Positions 46,227 to 53,676 of a stretch of DNA of 64,000 bases are shown piece after piece. A program made the position numbers and the translations under genes. The notes beneath the pieces are model-generated. The model ran no database searches, was not told where the DNA came from, and saw only the letters and a list, made by a program, of their open reading frames with translations. The stretch is from Corynebacterium jeikeium (lineage in GTDB: Bacteria; Actinomycetota; Actinomycetes; Mycobacteriales; Mycobacteriaceae): contig NZ_CP063195.1 of assembly GCF_028609885.1 (NCBI RefSeq), forward strand, positions 2,294,001 through 2,358,000, given 5' to 3'. How positions within the stretch are numbered: the stretch's first letter is position 1; every line of letters starts with the position of its first letter.

Positions 46227-47471
46227 TTATGGCCTCCCGTGTGCTGCGCCGGTGATCTGGGCTATGGCACCAGAGATCTTCTCTTTGCGCGCGACTCCTC
46301 GGGGATCAGCAGCATCAATGTTGTGTAGTGCGTGTTCGTAGGCGTCGACGGCGCCGGAGGTGTCACCGGCGGCAGTCAGAGACTCCGCAAGCCCCACATA
46401 GGCCTGTGATGTCATCTGCCCTTCGCGGGCGACGGCACGCTTGAAGTGCGTGCTCGCTTTGCCTGTGCCGCCTCCCATCCATGGCGGCAGGACCAGAGAG
46501 CTACGACCAGCGAGGTAGGCCGCGAAGTCGTAGGACGAATGCAGGTCGGAAAGTCGATCGGCTTTTTGATTCACGACAGCGGCACGCACCATCGTGCCCA
46601 CGGGAGTCAGTGAGTTTAAGGCGCGGAAGCCGTCGATGCGTGTTTTCTGTACCTGCAAGTCCAAGCGCCGTCGGGACGTTTTATCTGCAATTCTCAGCAG
46701 AAGCTGAATCCGGGAGACGACCTCGGCGGGCAGGTTTCCGTCCACCGTGAGGTTCTCAGCCACCATGGTGCGGGAGAGCGTAACCATCCCGTCGAGCGCC
46801 TGGCCGGAATCTTTCGCGGTGACGTGACTGGAGCGGTACTTCAGACCAGAAATCTTGTCGAAAGCGTCATCGCGCATGGCGCGCGCTCGGGCACGGTCAT
46901 CACCACTGGTCGGCACCGTCAACGGTTGACCAATCGCGACAGAGAGCAACCGGCGGCGGGGAATGGACGCACCCTTCGGAAGCACCTCGGCCAGGCCGGT
47001 CATCCCGACGGGAATGACGGGCGTCTTGTTGGCCAATGCCATCCGGAACGCTCCGGACTTAAACGGGAGGAGCCCATCTCCCGTGTTGCGGGTGCCTTCG
47101 GGGTAGAGAACGAGTGTGTCATCACGATCCAGGACATCGCGGGCACGTTGGAAGATTTCTTCGCTGGGCGCGTTGCGGTCCACGGGGTAGCAGTCCATGG
47201 ATTCGTGCCAGACGCGTGACAAGAAAGTGTCGAAGGCTTCCGCCTTTGTCGGGAACCAGACGCGGCCGGGGCGAACAGACTCGGCGAGGGTTTTCATCAC
47301 GAAGTGGTCCATGTAGGACGAGTGGTTGGCGACGAGGATGACCGGTCCTGTGCGCGGGATATTATCTAGTCCTTCGACATAACCGACGTGTCGGAGGACG
47401 AGGTCGTGGATGCGAGGGGTCGATATTTTGCGGGTGGATTGCCCGATGCGGGTGGTGTTGTAGTTGACCAT
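46227..47471 (-). CDS. PlsC-type acyltransferase with C-terminal extension
   Basis: A 414-residue protein. Residues about 25-225 form the lysophospholipid acyltransferase domain, with the catalytic HX4D box H50-D55 (NHSSYMDH) and the YPEGTRN motif (123-129). The rest is a helical extension with a TPR-like part near the end (SLTAAGDTSGAVDAYEHALHN). Such domains acylate glycerol-phosphates or glycolipids. The ATG at 47469-47471 is preferred, as it lies eight bases after the ribB stop and starts at the natural N-terminus; the longer frame adds a basic, unlikely sequence. Confidence 0.82.
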   Translation of the reverse strand: MVNYNTTRIGQSTRKISTPRIHDLVLRHVGYVEGLDNIPRTGPVILVANHSSYMDHFVMKTLAESVRPGRVWFPTKAEAFDTFLSRVWHESMDCYPVDRNAPSEEIFQRARDVLDRDDTLVLYPEGTRNTGDGLLPFKSGAFRMALANKTPVIPVGMTGLAEVLPKGASIPRRRLLSVAIGQPLTVPTSGDDRARARAMRDDAFDKISGLKYRSSHVTAKDSGQALDGMVTLSRTMVAENLTVDGNLPAEVVSRIQLLLRIADKTSRRRLDLQVQKTRIDGFRALNSLTPVGTMVRAAVVNQKADRLSDLHSSYDFAAYLAGRSSLVLPPWMGGGTGKASTHFKRAVAREGQMTSQAYVGLAESLTAAGDTSGAVDAYEHALHNIDAADPRGVARKEKISGAIAQITGAAHGRP

Positions 47472-47479
47472 GGTGGCAC

Positions 47480-48232
47480 TTACTTCACGCTCGTCATGGG
47501 GGTGGCCAGTGGGGAGCCGTCGGGACGTTGGGTGATCGCGACACCGGCGGCGACCTGTTCTTGGCGGTAGGTGCGCAAGCGTTCGATGGTGGATAGTGCG
47601 ATGCCGCGTTCGGCGCACCATTCCACGAGCTGTGGGAGGCGCAGCATTTCGCCGTCGTCGCCGATGATTTCGACGATGGCTCCCACGGGCGCGAATCCAG
47701 CCATGGCGGCGAGGTCACTGCCTGCTTCGGTATGGCCGATGCGGGTGAGCACGCCGCCCTCGCGTGCCATGAGTGGGAAGACGTGGCCGGGGCGGTGGAA
47801 GTTGCTGGCTACTCCCCCGGAGGCCAACAGGTTGATCGTTGCGGCGCGGTCGGAGGCGGAAATGCCGGTGGTGATGCCGAAGTCGGCGATGGCATCGCAA
47901 GAGACGGTAAAGGAGGTGCCGAAGTCGTCTTCGTTGCGTTCGACCATGGGAGCGAGGTTGAGGGTGCGGGCGTGCTCAGCGGTCATGGGAACGCACAGCA
48001 GTCCCTTGCCTTGGGTGATCATGAAGTTGACAGTCTCGGGAGTGATCGCTTCGGCGGCCATGATGAGGTCGCCTTCGTTTTCCCGATCTTCATCGTCGAC
48101 GAGAACGACCATCTTGCCGGCGGCAATATCCGCGACGATGTCTTCAATGGGAGTCAGGTGGGTTTCTGCATCGAGGCGAGCGGTGGTCTTGGTGTCGTTG
48201 GTCTGTGGAATGTCGGTCAGCATGCGGGTCAT
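47480..48232 (-). CDS. ribB: Stand-alone 3,4-dihydroxy-2-butanone-4-phosphate synthase
   Basis: A 250-residue enzyme that makes the four-carbon unit of riboflavin from ribulose-5-phosphate. The acidic loop DDEDRENEGD (46-55), the Cys in SFTVSCDA, HRPGHVFPL and IGHTEAGSDL are all present, so it should be active. Corynebacteria usually carry RibB fused to RibA (GTP cyclohydrolase II) in the rib operon; here the RibA half is absent and the gene leads an acyltransferase-MmpL operon. AAAGGA precedes the ATG. Confidence 0.92.
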   Translation of the reverse strand: MTRMLTDIPQTNDTKTTARLDAETHLTPIEDIVADIAAGKMVVLVDDEDRENEGDLIMAAEAITPETVNFMITQGKGLLCVPMTAEHARTLNLAPMVERNEDDFGTSFTVSCDAIADFGITTGISASDRAATINLLASGGVASNFHRPGHVFPLMAREGGVLTRIGHTEAGSDLAAMAGFAPVGAIVEIIGDDGEMLRLPQLVEWCAERGIALSTIERLRTYRQEQVAAGVAITQRPDGSPLATPMTSVK

Positions 48233-48247
48233 GGTCAGGTCCTTTCA

Positions 48248-48293
48248 AGAAATACCCGTGACGCAACATCAATGTTGTATCATTGGTATTTCT
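48248..48293. promoter_or_regulatory. Nested dyad in the divergent ribB / SRPBCC promoter
   Basis: An inner palindrome CAACAT-CA-ATGTTG (48264-48277) and an outer pair AGAAATACC (48248-48256) / GGTATTTCT (48285-48293) share exactly one centre. Between the divergent transcription units, this is the probable operator of the MarR regulator encoded nearby. Confidence 0.7.
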
Positions 48294-48420
48294 ACCCCAG
48301 GAAGAAAATGCGCTCCACACGAACGGTAAAGTACCCAAGATTGGGGGTGGTTTGTTACATAATTCCAGCGTAATGAGTAACCACTTCCTTTTTACTGGGC
48401 GATCACATACTATTCATGCA

Positions 48421-48846
48421 ATGTCATTAAAGACTCAAAATTCCGCGGTTATTACTCTTGAGCATGATCCGTCTATGATTAGAAAAATCCTGCTCGACAT
48501 CAGCAATCTCTCCACATGGAACCCTGCCTTCAGCAATATCGGGCCAGAAGATTCCGACGGTGCGCATTCCGTGACCGTCCGTAGCCTCCTGAAAGGAAAG
48601 TTAACCTACACGCAACCCTCCCCTGACGTCATCACGTTTCATATTGAGATCCCGGGGCTCACCGAAGAATCCACCTTCACCCTCACCCCAGATCCTCGCG
48701 GCACGACGGTCGCCCACACCATCAACCAGCACGGTGTCCTCGCCGCCATCATCGGTGACCACGAAGCCTCACTCGTCCCCCACAAGCGCCTGACCCGACT
48801 CACTCATACACTGAACGCAACCCATAACACCTTCCCTCATGAATAA
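48421..48846 (+). CDS. SRPBCC-family protein
   Basis: A 141-residue protein with the ligand-binding helix-grip layout: an N-terminal strand (SAVITLEHDPSMIRKILLD), a conserved STWNPAF turn, and a long C-terminal helix. Such proteins bind lipids, steroids or polyketides. A TACTAT box (48408-48413) lies seven bases before the ATG at 48421 and no ribosome binding site is seen, so a leaderless mRNA is likely; a start at 48373 is possible. It overlaps the marR start by eight bases. Confidence 0.75.
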   Translation: MSLKTQNSAVITLEHDPSMIRKILLDISNLSTWNPAFSNIGPEDSDGAHSVTVRSLLKGKLTYTQPSPDVITFHIEIPGLTEESTFTLTPDPRGTTVAHTINQHGVLAAIIGDHEASLVPHKRLTRLTHTLNATHNTFPHE

Positions 48847-49363
48847 CATCATTGCTGACCACCCCGAAGAATTCCGCTATCTCATCCTCGCCCTTCAACG
48901 CCAGGGGAATCGCCAGCTCAACGCTTTGTTCTCACAACTTGAACTCACTAACTCTCAAGCCGAAGCCATCGAAATCATCGGCACATATGGCCCCATGAGC
49001 ACACGAGAAGTCGGCGATTACCTCATTTGTGAATCAGGCAGCCCTAGTCGACTCCTCGCTACCCTCGCAGAGAAAAGACTCACAATGACGTCTCAATCTG
49101 CTGAAGATAAAAGAATAACCCTCCACGCCCTCACCCCCGCGGGCCGTGAAATGACTACTGCTATCACCAACCTCAAGAGAGAATTTCACGAAGGCATTAG
49201 AACTACGCTCAAGAACGCTCCAAGCGCGCACCCGCAAGACATTCTGACCCAACTAACCCACCTCCTAACGGACCCTTCCCTGTCTGCAGCCATGCAAAAA
49301 CGCTACCCGCACCTGTTCGATAAGCTGCCCCCACCAGCATCCGCCGAAAAAACAAAGCCTTGA
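48839..49363 (+). CDS. MarR-family transcription regulator
   Basis: A 174-residue winged-helix regulator. The recognition part spans about residues 25-105, with LTNSQAEAIEIIGTYGPMSTREVGDYLI and the wing AEDKRITLHALTPAGREM typical of MarR. Such regulators usually repress a divergent operon until a small hydrophobic ligand binds. It is translationally coupled to the SRPBCC gene and faces the ribB-plsC-mmpL operon. Base composition is AT-richer by eye than in the neighbours. Confidence 0.88.
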   Translation: MNNIIADHPEEFRYLILALQRQGNRQLNALFSQLELTNSQAEAIEIIGTYGPMSTREVGDYLICESGSPSRLLATLAEKRLTMTSQSAEDKRITLHALTPAGREMTTAITNLKREFHEGIRTTLKNAPSAHPQDILTQLTHLLTDPSLSAAMQKRYPHLFDKLPPPASAEKTKP

Positions 49364-49479
49364 AATGCTCTGGGTTTAGTTACGCTTTGTAGAGGTCGTT
49401 GACTGTCCCTACACTTAGCCGGGTCCCGGACTCAGTTAAAGCTGGCATGCTTCAATGACACGTACTGACCGCTTCGATC

Positions 49480-49691
49480 GCTGTTAGGGATTACCCGGTC
49501 GATGTCGAAAAAGGATACAGCCCTGACAATGCAGCTTGTGAAGGACTCTTTGGTCCGATGAAAACAATATGTTTTATGGGAGGATGCGGAACACCAACCA
49601 GGAACTGGAAGATGCCATCGCCGGTTATGGTGAGTTCTACAACGACTGCCGGGTCAAGGTGGGGGTTGAACGAAATGAGTATCGCGACTGA
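49480..49691 (+). pseudogene. IS3-family transposase fragment (OrfB 3' end), frameshifted
   Basis: One frame encodes VEKGYSPDNAACEGLFGPMK, the usual IS3 integrase stretch around the catalytic Glu. After a frameshift near 49561-49566 the next frame gives NNMFYGRMRNTNQELEDAIA, then FYNDCRVKVG and a stop at 49689-49691. Only the last 70 or so codons remain. The relic ends about 30 bases before a tRNA gene. Sequence 49364-49479 before it carries no gene I can support. Confidence 0.8.
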
Positions 49692-49720
49692 AGTGTCAAC
49701 TATGTCGCGACTCATGACAG

Positions 49721-49796
49721 TGGAGCCGCTTGCGAGAATCGAACTCGCGACCTTTTCATTACGAGTGAAACGCTCTGCCGACTGAGCTAAAGCGGC
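49721..49796 (-). tRNA. tRNA-Thr (anticodon CGT)
   Basis: A 76-base cloverleaf on the minus strand. The acceptor stem GCCGCTT pairs with AAGCGGC, the anticodon stem TTTCA/TGAAA encloses loop CTCGTAA with anticodon CGT, and the T loop has GTTCGATTC. The 3' CCA is encoded. The 3' end touches the insertion-sequence relic. Confidence 0.96.
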
Positions 49797-49879
49797 GCGT
49801 ACATTAAGTACGAAGCGTTATCCTAGCCGACGCAAACCCTGAGCACCAAAACGCCACCTGGGGTTAGCCCGGATACTCG

Positions 49880-51127
49880 CTAGGCCACCCCACAGCACTG
49901 CTGTAGGCGCCCCGCCATCGCATCCAGCGCCACCTCAGGCCGCACGTTGTACCCCAGCACCTCGCGGCATTCCATCACCGCATCTATGCAGCTCACCAGA
50001 GCCGACGCACTATTACGCCGCGCCAGTTCCTTCGACGTCGCCGCCATGTCCGGGTGTTGGTGGCCGCCGACCGGCACGCCATCGCCATCCACCGCGCCCG
50101 CGGCCTGCAGCATCGCGTCGCGGTACAGCCCGGCAATGTCGATCAGCGCCAGGTCAAGCGAGTCGCGCGTTCTTCTGGTGCGCCGGTTCTTCTGCTCTTT
50201 TTCTAGCTCTTTCATTCTTCCGGACGCCCCCCGCTGGGCCTTTGCAGCACCCTTGCCTTTCGCGCCCACGCCAAGGCTGCTCTCCAGCTCCTCACGCTCC
50301 CGCTGATCTAGCTTTTCCAGCTCGCTGGCGGCTTCTTCCTCGGCTTTCTTCACCAGCTCGGAAGTGAAACGGAATAGCGCATTGGGCTCATATACCAACT
50401 GTGGCAGCTTCAGCGCGGTGGCGCGTTTGGTGCGGGCGGCCTCGTCGCTGGCCAGGTGACGGGCCCTTCCAATGTGTCCGGCCGAGACGTCAGCGGCCCA
50501 TTGGGCTTGGGTTTCGTTGAGCCCCAAGGTGGCGTCACTAAGCAAGACCCCCTTAACCGCCGCCGGCGACGGAGTGGGCACGTACACATGGCGGCAGCGC
50601 GACCGCAGGGTGATCGCAATGTCCGAGGGGTCGGTCGAGGGCGCGCACAGCAGGAAGACGGTGCGGGCGGGCGGCTCCTCGACGGATTTCAGCAAGGCGT
50701 TGGCGGCGGCATCGTTTAGGCGGTCGGCATCCTCCACAACCACCACGCGCCAGCGGGCGACGGTGGGCATGTTTGCGGCTTCGTGAATGGCGCCGCGGAT
50801 CTCGTCGACCGTCAGCACCACGCCTGTGGTAGATACCCAAAGAATGTCCGGGTGCGTGCCCGCGGCGGCGCTACGGCACTGCTCGCACTCGCCGCAGCCA
50901 CCGTGCGGGCACACCAAAGCGGTGGCGAAGACCTTCGCCGCGATGGAACGCCCCGAGCCGGGCGGACCGGTAAACAGCCACGAGTGGGTCATCGCTTGCG
51001 GATCCTCCACGGCCCTCTGCAGCGGGCGGCGGACAGATTCCGCGGTGATGCGCCCGAAAACCCCTGGCGCGTCTTCGGCGGCGGCCGGAGTGGTGGCCGT
51101 TGTAGTGGCCGGCGTGGTTTCCGTCAT
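49880..51127 (-). CDS. holB: DNA polymerase III delta' subunit
   Basis: A 415-residue clamp-loader subunit. It has a P-loop-like GPPGSGRS (54-61) with Arg in place of the usual Lys, as often in delta', a zinc module with C73, C78, C81 and C84, and the VEDADRLNDAAANALLKSVEEPP motif. A charged, coiled-coil-like insertion (about 265-320) lies in the C-terminal part. The neighbourhood (adenylate cyclase, topA, cspA) matches Rv3644c. It is divergent from the cyclase gene. Confidence 0.93.
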   Translation of the reverse strand: MTETTPATTTATTPAAAEDAPGVFGRITAESVRRPLQRAVEDPQAMTHSWLFTGPPGSGRSIAAKVFATALVCPHGGCGECEQCRSAAAGTHPDILWVSTTGVVLTVDEIRGAIHEAANMPTVARWRVVVVEDADRLNDAAANALLKSVEEPPARTVFLLCAPSTDPSDIAITLRSRCRHVYVPTPSPAAVKGVLLSDATLGLNETQAQWAADVSAGHIGRARHLASDEAARTKRATALKLPQLVYEPNALFRFTSELVKKAEEEAASELEKLDQREREELESSLGVGAKGKGAAKAQRGASGRMKELEKEQKNRRTRRTRDSLDLALIDIAGLYRDAMLQAAGAVDGDGVPVGGHQHPDMAATSKELARRNSASALVSCIDAVMECREVLGYNVRPEVALDAMAGRLQQCCGVA

Positions 51128-51203
51128 GGTTACTCAGTGTAGCTATCGACGAGGACAGGGCAGACGCACCCGGCGCGGGGCGGCGTGGGTTAATCTGAAG
51201 GGC

Positions 51204-52736
51204 ATGAAACAACTGCTGCGCTACCTCTCGTGGGCCTGGGGAACCTCCTGGCCCCTGTACGCAGCAACCGTTCTGGCCACGAACGTCATCGGCGCAACCG
51301 CCGTGGCGACGTTCCTGCGCTTCTTCATCCCCCTGCCTGCCGCGCGTGAGCTGACTAGCCCGGATACCACCATCGCCTCGCTGTACCTCATCTACTTCGG
51401 GGTGGCCGTGGTCGCCGGCATCGCGATGACGTTGTACTTCTTCGCCCCCGTGCTGCGCTGGCAGCGCACACCGCAAGCCTATGACCCGAACATGGTGCGC
51501 GACCTGGTGCTGCGCATTCCCTTGCTGCAGACCGTCACAGGCATCGTGCTGTGGGGCATCGGGGTGGTGCTGTTCACCGTCGTGGCCTGGAGGCATAGCA
51601 CCGAGTGGGGCATAACCGTCGGCGTGACGGCCACGCTCGGCGGCATGATGGTGAGCCTGATGACGTACATGGAGGCCGAGCGCCTGGTGCGCCCAGTCGC
51701 TGCAAAGGCGCTGGCCAAGGGCGCGCCGGATCACTCTCGGCTCTCCCCCCTTTCGCACCGCCTAATGACGACGTGGGCGCTGACCTCCGCCGTGCCCGTG
51801 CTGGGCATGGTGCTGCTGCTGTTCGCTGCGGCCACCGAGTTCTATCCAGAAGACTCCGGCGGCATCATCCCGGCGATGCTTGCGTTGGCGCTGACTACCC
51901 TGCTGACCGGCTTCATGGGCACCATGTTGTTCTCCATGGCCGTGGCTGACCCGATCCGCGAGCTGCAATACGCCATCAACCGCGTGCGTCGTGGCAAGGT
52001 GAACACCGACGTGCGGATCTACGATTCCTCGGAGATCGGCGTGCTGCAGGCCGGCTTTAACGAGATGATGCGCGGGTTGCAGGAGCGCCAGCGGGTCTCG
52101 GACCTCTTTGGCCGCTACGTCGGCACCGAGGTCGCCCGCCGCGCGCTGGAGGAAAAGCCGGAGCTGGGCGGCGAAACCCGGCACGTAGCCGTGCTCTTCG
52201 TGGACGTGATCGGCTCCACCGGGTTTGCCACGGAGAAGGAACCGCAGCACGTGGTGAAGGCCCTCAACGAGTTCTTCGACCGCGTGGTGGAGGTCGTGCA
52301 CGCCAACAAGGGCATCATCAACAAGTTCGAGGGCGATGCCGCGCTGGCCGTGTTCGGTGCGCCTCTGCCGCTGGACGATGTGGCCGGCCACGCTCTGGCT
52401 GCCGCCCGCGAGCTAAAGGCGAAACTGCAGGGGCTGGAGTTCGCCGCGGGAGTTGGCGTGGCCGCCGGTTCCGTCGTCGCGGGCCACATCGGCGCGAAGG
52501 ATCGCTTCGAGTACACCGTCATCGGCGATGCTGTAAACCAGGCCGCCCGACTGACGGACCTGGCGAAGAAAACCCCCGGTCAGGTCCTGACCAGTGCCGC
52601 GACCCTGCGCGCGGCCAACGAGGCCGAGCAGGCCCGCTGGACCATGATGAAATCCGTGGAGCTGCGCGGCCGCCGCGAGATGACGCAGATCGCCCGCCCC
52701 ATCCGCGCGACCCTGGCCGACCGTTCCGAGGCTTAG
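51204..52736 (+). CDS. cyaB: Membrane-bound class III adenylate cyclase
   Basis: A 510-residue protein with six hydrophobic segments in the first 250 residues, a HAMP domain (about 245-305, MAVADPIRELQYAINRVRRG) and a class III cyclase domain (about 335-490). Metal-binding Asp lies in LFVDVIGST, the ATP-selecting Lys in NKFEGDA, and the transition-state residues in VIGDAVNQAARL. It should make cAMP, the signal for GlxR. The ATG at 51204 has GAAGG upstream. The stop overlaps that of the convergent caiB-like gene. Confidence 0.93.
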   Translation: MKQLLRYLSWAWGTSWPLYAATVLATNVIGATAVATFLRFFIPLPAARELTSPDTTIASLYLIYFGVAVVAGIAMTLYFFAPVLRWQRTPQAYDPNMVRDLVLRIPLLQTVTGIVLWGIGVVLFTVVAWRHSTEWGITVGVTATLGGMMVSLMTYMEAERLVRPVAAKALAKGAPDHSRLSPLSHRLMTTWALTSAVPVLGMVLLLFAAATEFYPEDSGGIIPAMLALALTTLLTGFMGTMLFSMAVADPIRELQYAINRVRRGKVNTDVRIYDSSEIGVLQAGFNEMMRGLQERQRVSDLFGRYVGTEVARRALEEKPELGGETRHVAVLFVDVIGSTGFATEKEPQHVVKALNEFFDRVVEVVHANKGIINKFEGDAALAVFGAPLPLDDVAGHALAAARELKAKLQGLEFAAGVGVAAGSVVAGHIGAKDRFEYTVIGDAVNQAARLTDLAKKTPGQVLTSAATLRAANEAEQARWTMMKSVELRGRREMTQIARPIRATLADRSEA

Positions 52737-53635
52737 GCCCCGCGCCGTACTGCGGCGATGGGGAGGTTTCTTTTCGACGCCACCTCGTCCCACCACGCCG
52801 CCGTCTTCTGCCCCACTGCCGCGGCCAGCTGCTCTGCGGTGATCCCCTTGGATTGCAGCTGCTCGGCCGTGGTGCCCTCCGGCAGCAAGCCTTCTTCGTG
52901 CAGCGCCTCGATGAGGCCGACGAAGAAGTGCGGTTCCAACGCGGCGATAGCCACCCAGCCTTCGCACTCGGCCTGGTAGAGGCCGTAGCCCGGCAGCAGG
53001 CCGCCCAGCAGGGTATCCGGTCCGGTCAGGCGGAAGCGGGCGGGCGTGGCGAACTCCGTGGCCATGTCCGCCAGGGCGACCTCGTGGTAGCTGCCCTGGC
53101 CGGTGGCGCTTGCCTGCCACAGGGCCGCCAGCGCCTGCGAGACGGCGCGTTCCGCGCCCGCCAGGTCGGCGATAGGCACCACGGGCATGACGGGCTCATC
53201 GCCGTTGAAGGAAAGGGTGCCCGCGTGCGCTTCATAGGTTAGGTCGTGGCCGGCTACGTCGACGTGTTCGCCGGAGTGGCCGACGATCGCCACCTGGGCC
53301 AAGGACGGGTAGCGTGCGTGGAGGTCTTCCCAGCCGAGCCCCAGGCGTTGCAGAGAAGCCGGACGAGAGCTCGTGAGCAGTAGGTCTGCCTTGGCTAGCA
53401 GTTCATGCAGTTCCTGCAGGCCGGATTCCTGCTTCAGGTCGATGCTGCGCACCTCCTGGCCCTCCACCAGGTGCTGATAGTAGGGCTCGCAGTACATGCG
53501 CATGGGGTCGGCAGCCTTGCCGGGGCCTTCGACCTTGATGACGGTGCCGCCGAGCTCTTGCAGACGCTTGGCGGCAACGGGACCTGGGAGGTTCGGGGCC
53601 AGAGTGACGACAGTGAAGTTCGGGAGCTGACTCAT
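52733..53635 (-). CDS. CaiB/BaiF-type CoA-transferase family protein
   Basis: A 300-residue class III CoA-transferase or acyl-CoA racemase-like protein. It has the N-terminal APNLPGPVAAKRLQELGGTVIKVE Rossmann stretch, and SIDLKQESGLQ, both typical. The family's usual length is about 350-400, so this is a short form, with the region around the catalytic Asp altered (EVALADMATEF). Substrate unknown. The ATG at 53633-53635 has no clear ribosome binding site. Confidence 0.8.
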   Translation of the reverse strand: MSQLPNFTVVTLAPNLPGPVAAKRLQELGGTVIKVEGPGKAADPMRMYCEPYYQHLVEGQEVRSIDLKQESGLQELHELLAKADLLLTSSRPASLQRLGLGWEDLHARYPSLAQVAIVGHSGEHVDVAGHDLTYEAHAGTLSFNGDEPVMPVVPIADLAGAERAVSQALAALWQASATGQGSYHEVALADMATEFATPARFRLTGPDTLLGGLLPGYGLYQAECEGWVAIAALEPHFFVGLIEALHEEGLLPEGTTAEQLQSKGITAEQLAAAVGQKTAAWWDEVASKRNLPIAAVRRGA

Positions 53636-53676
53636 GTTTATGAACGTATCAGTTCCCACCCAAAAGTAAGGGCGAA

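Noticed and set aside
49558..49785. A 75-codon forward frame running into the tRNA gene
   Set aside because: It is a third-frame read of the transposase relic and of tRNA-Thr antisense; it matches no family.
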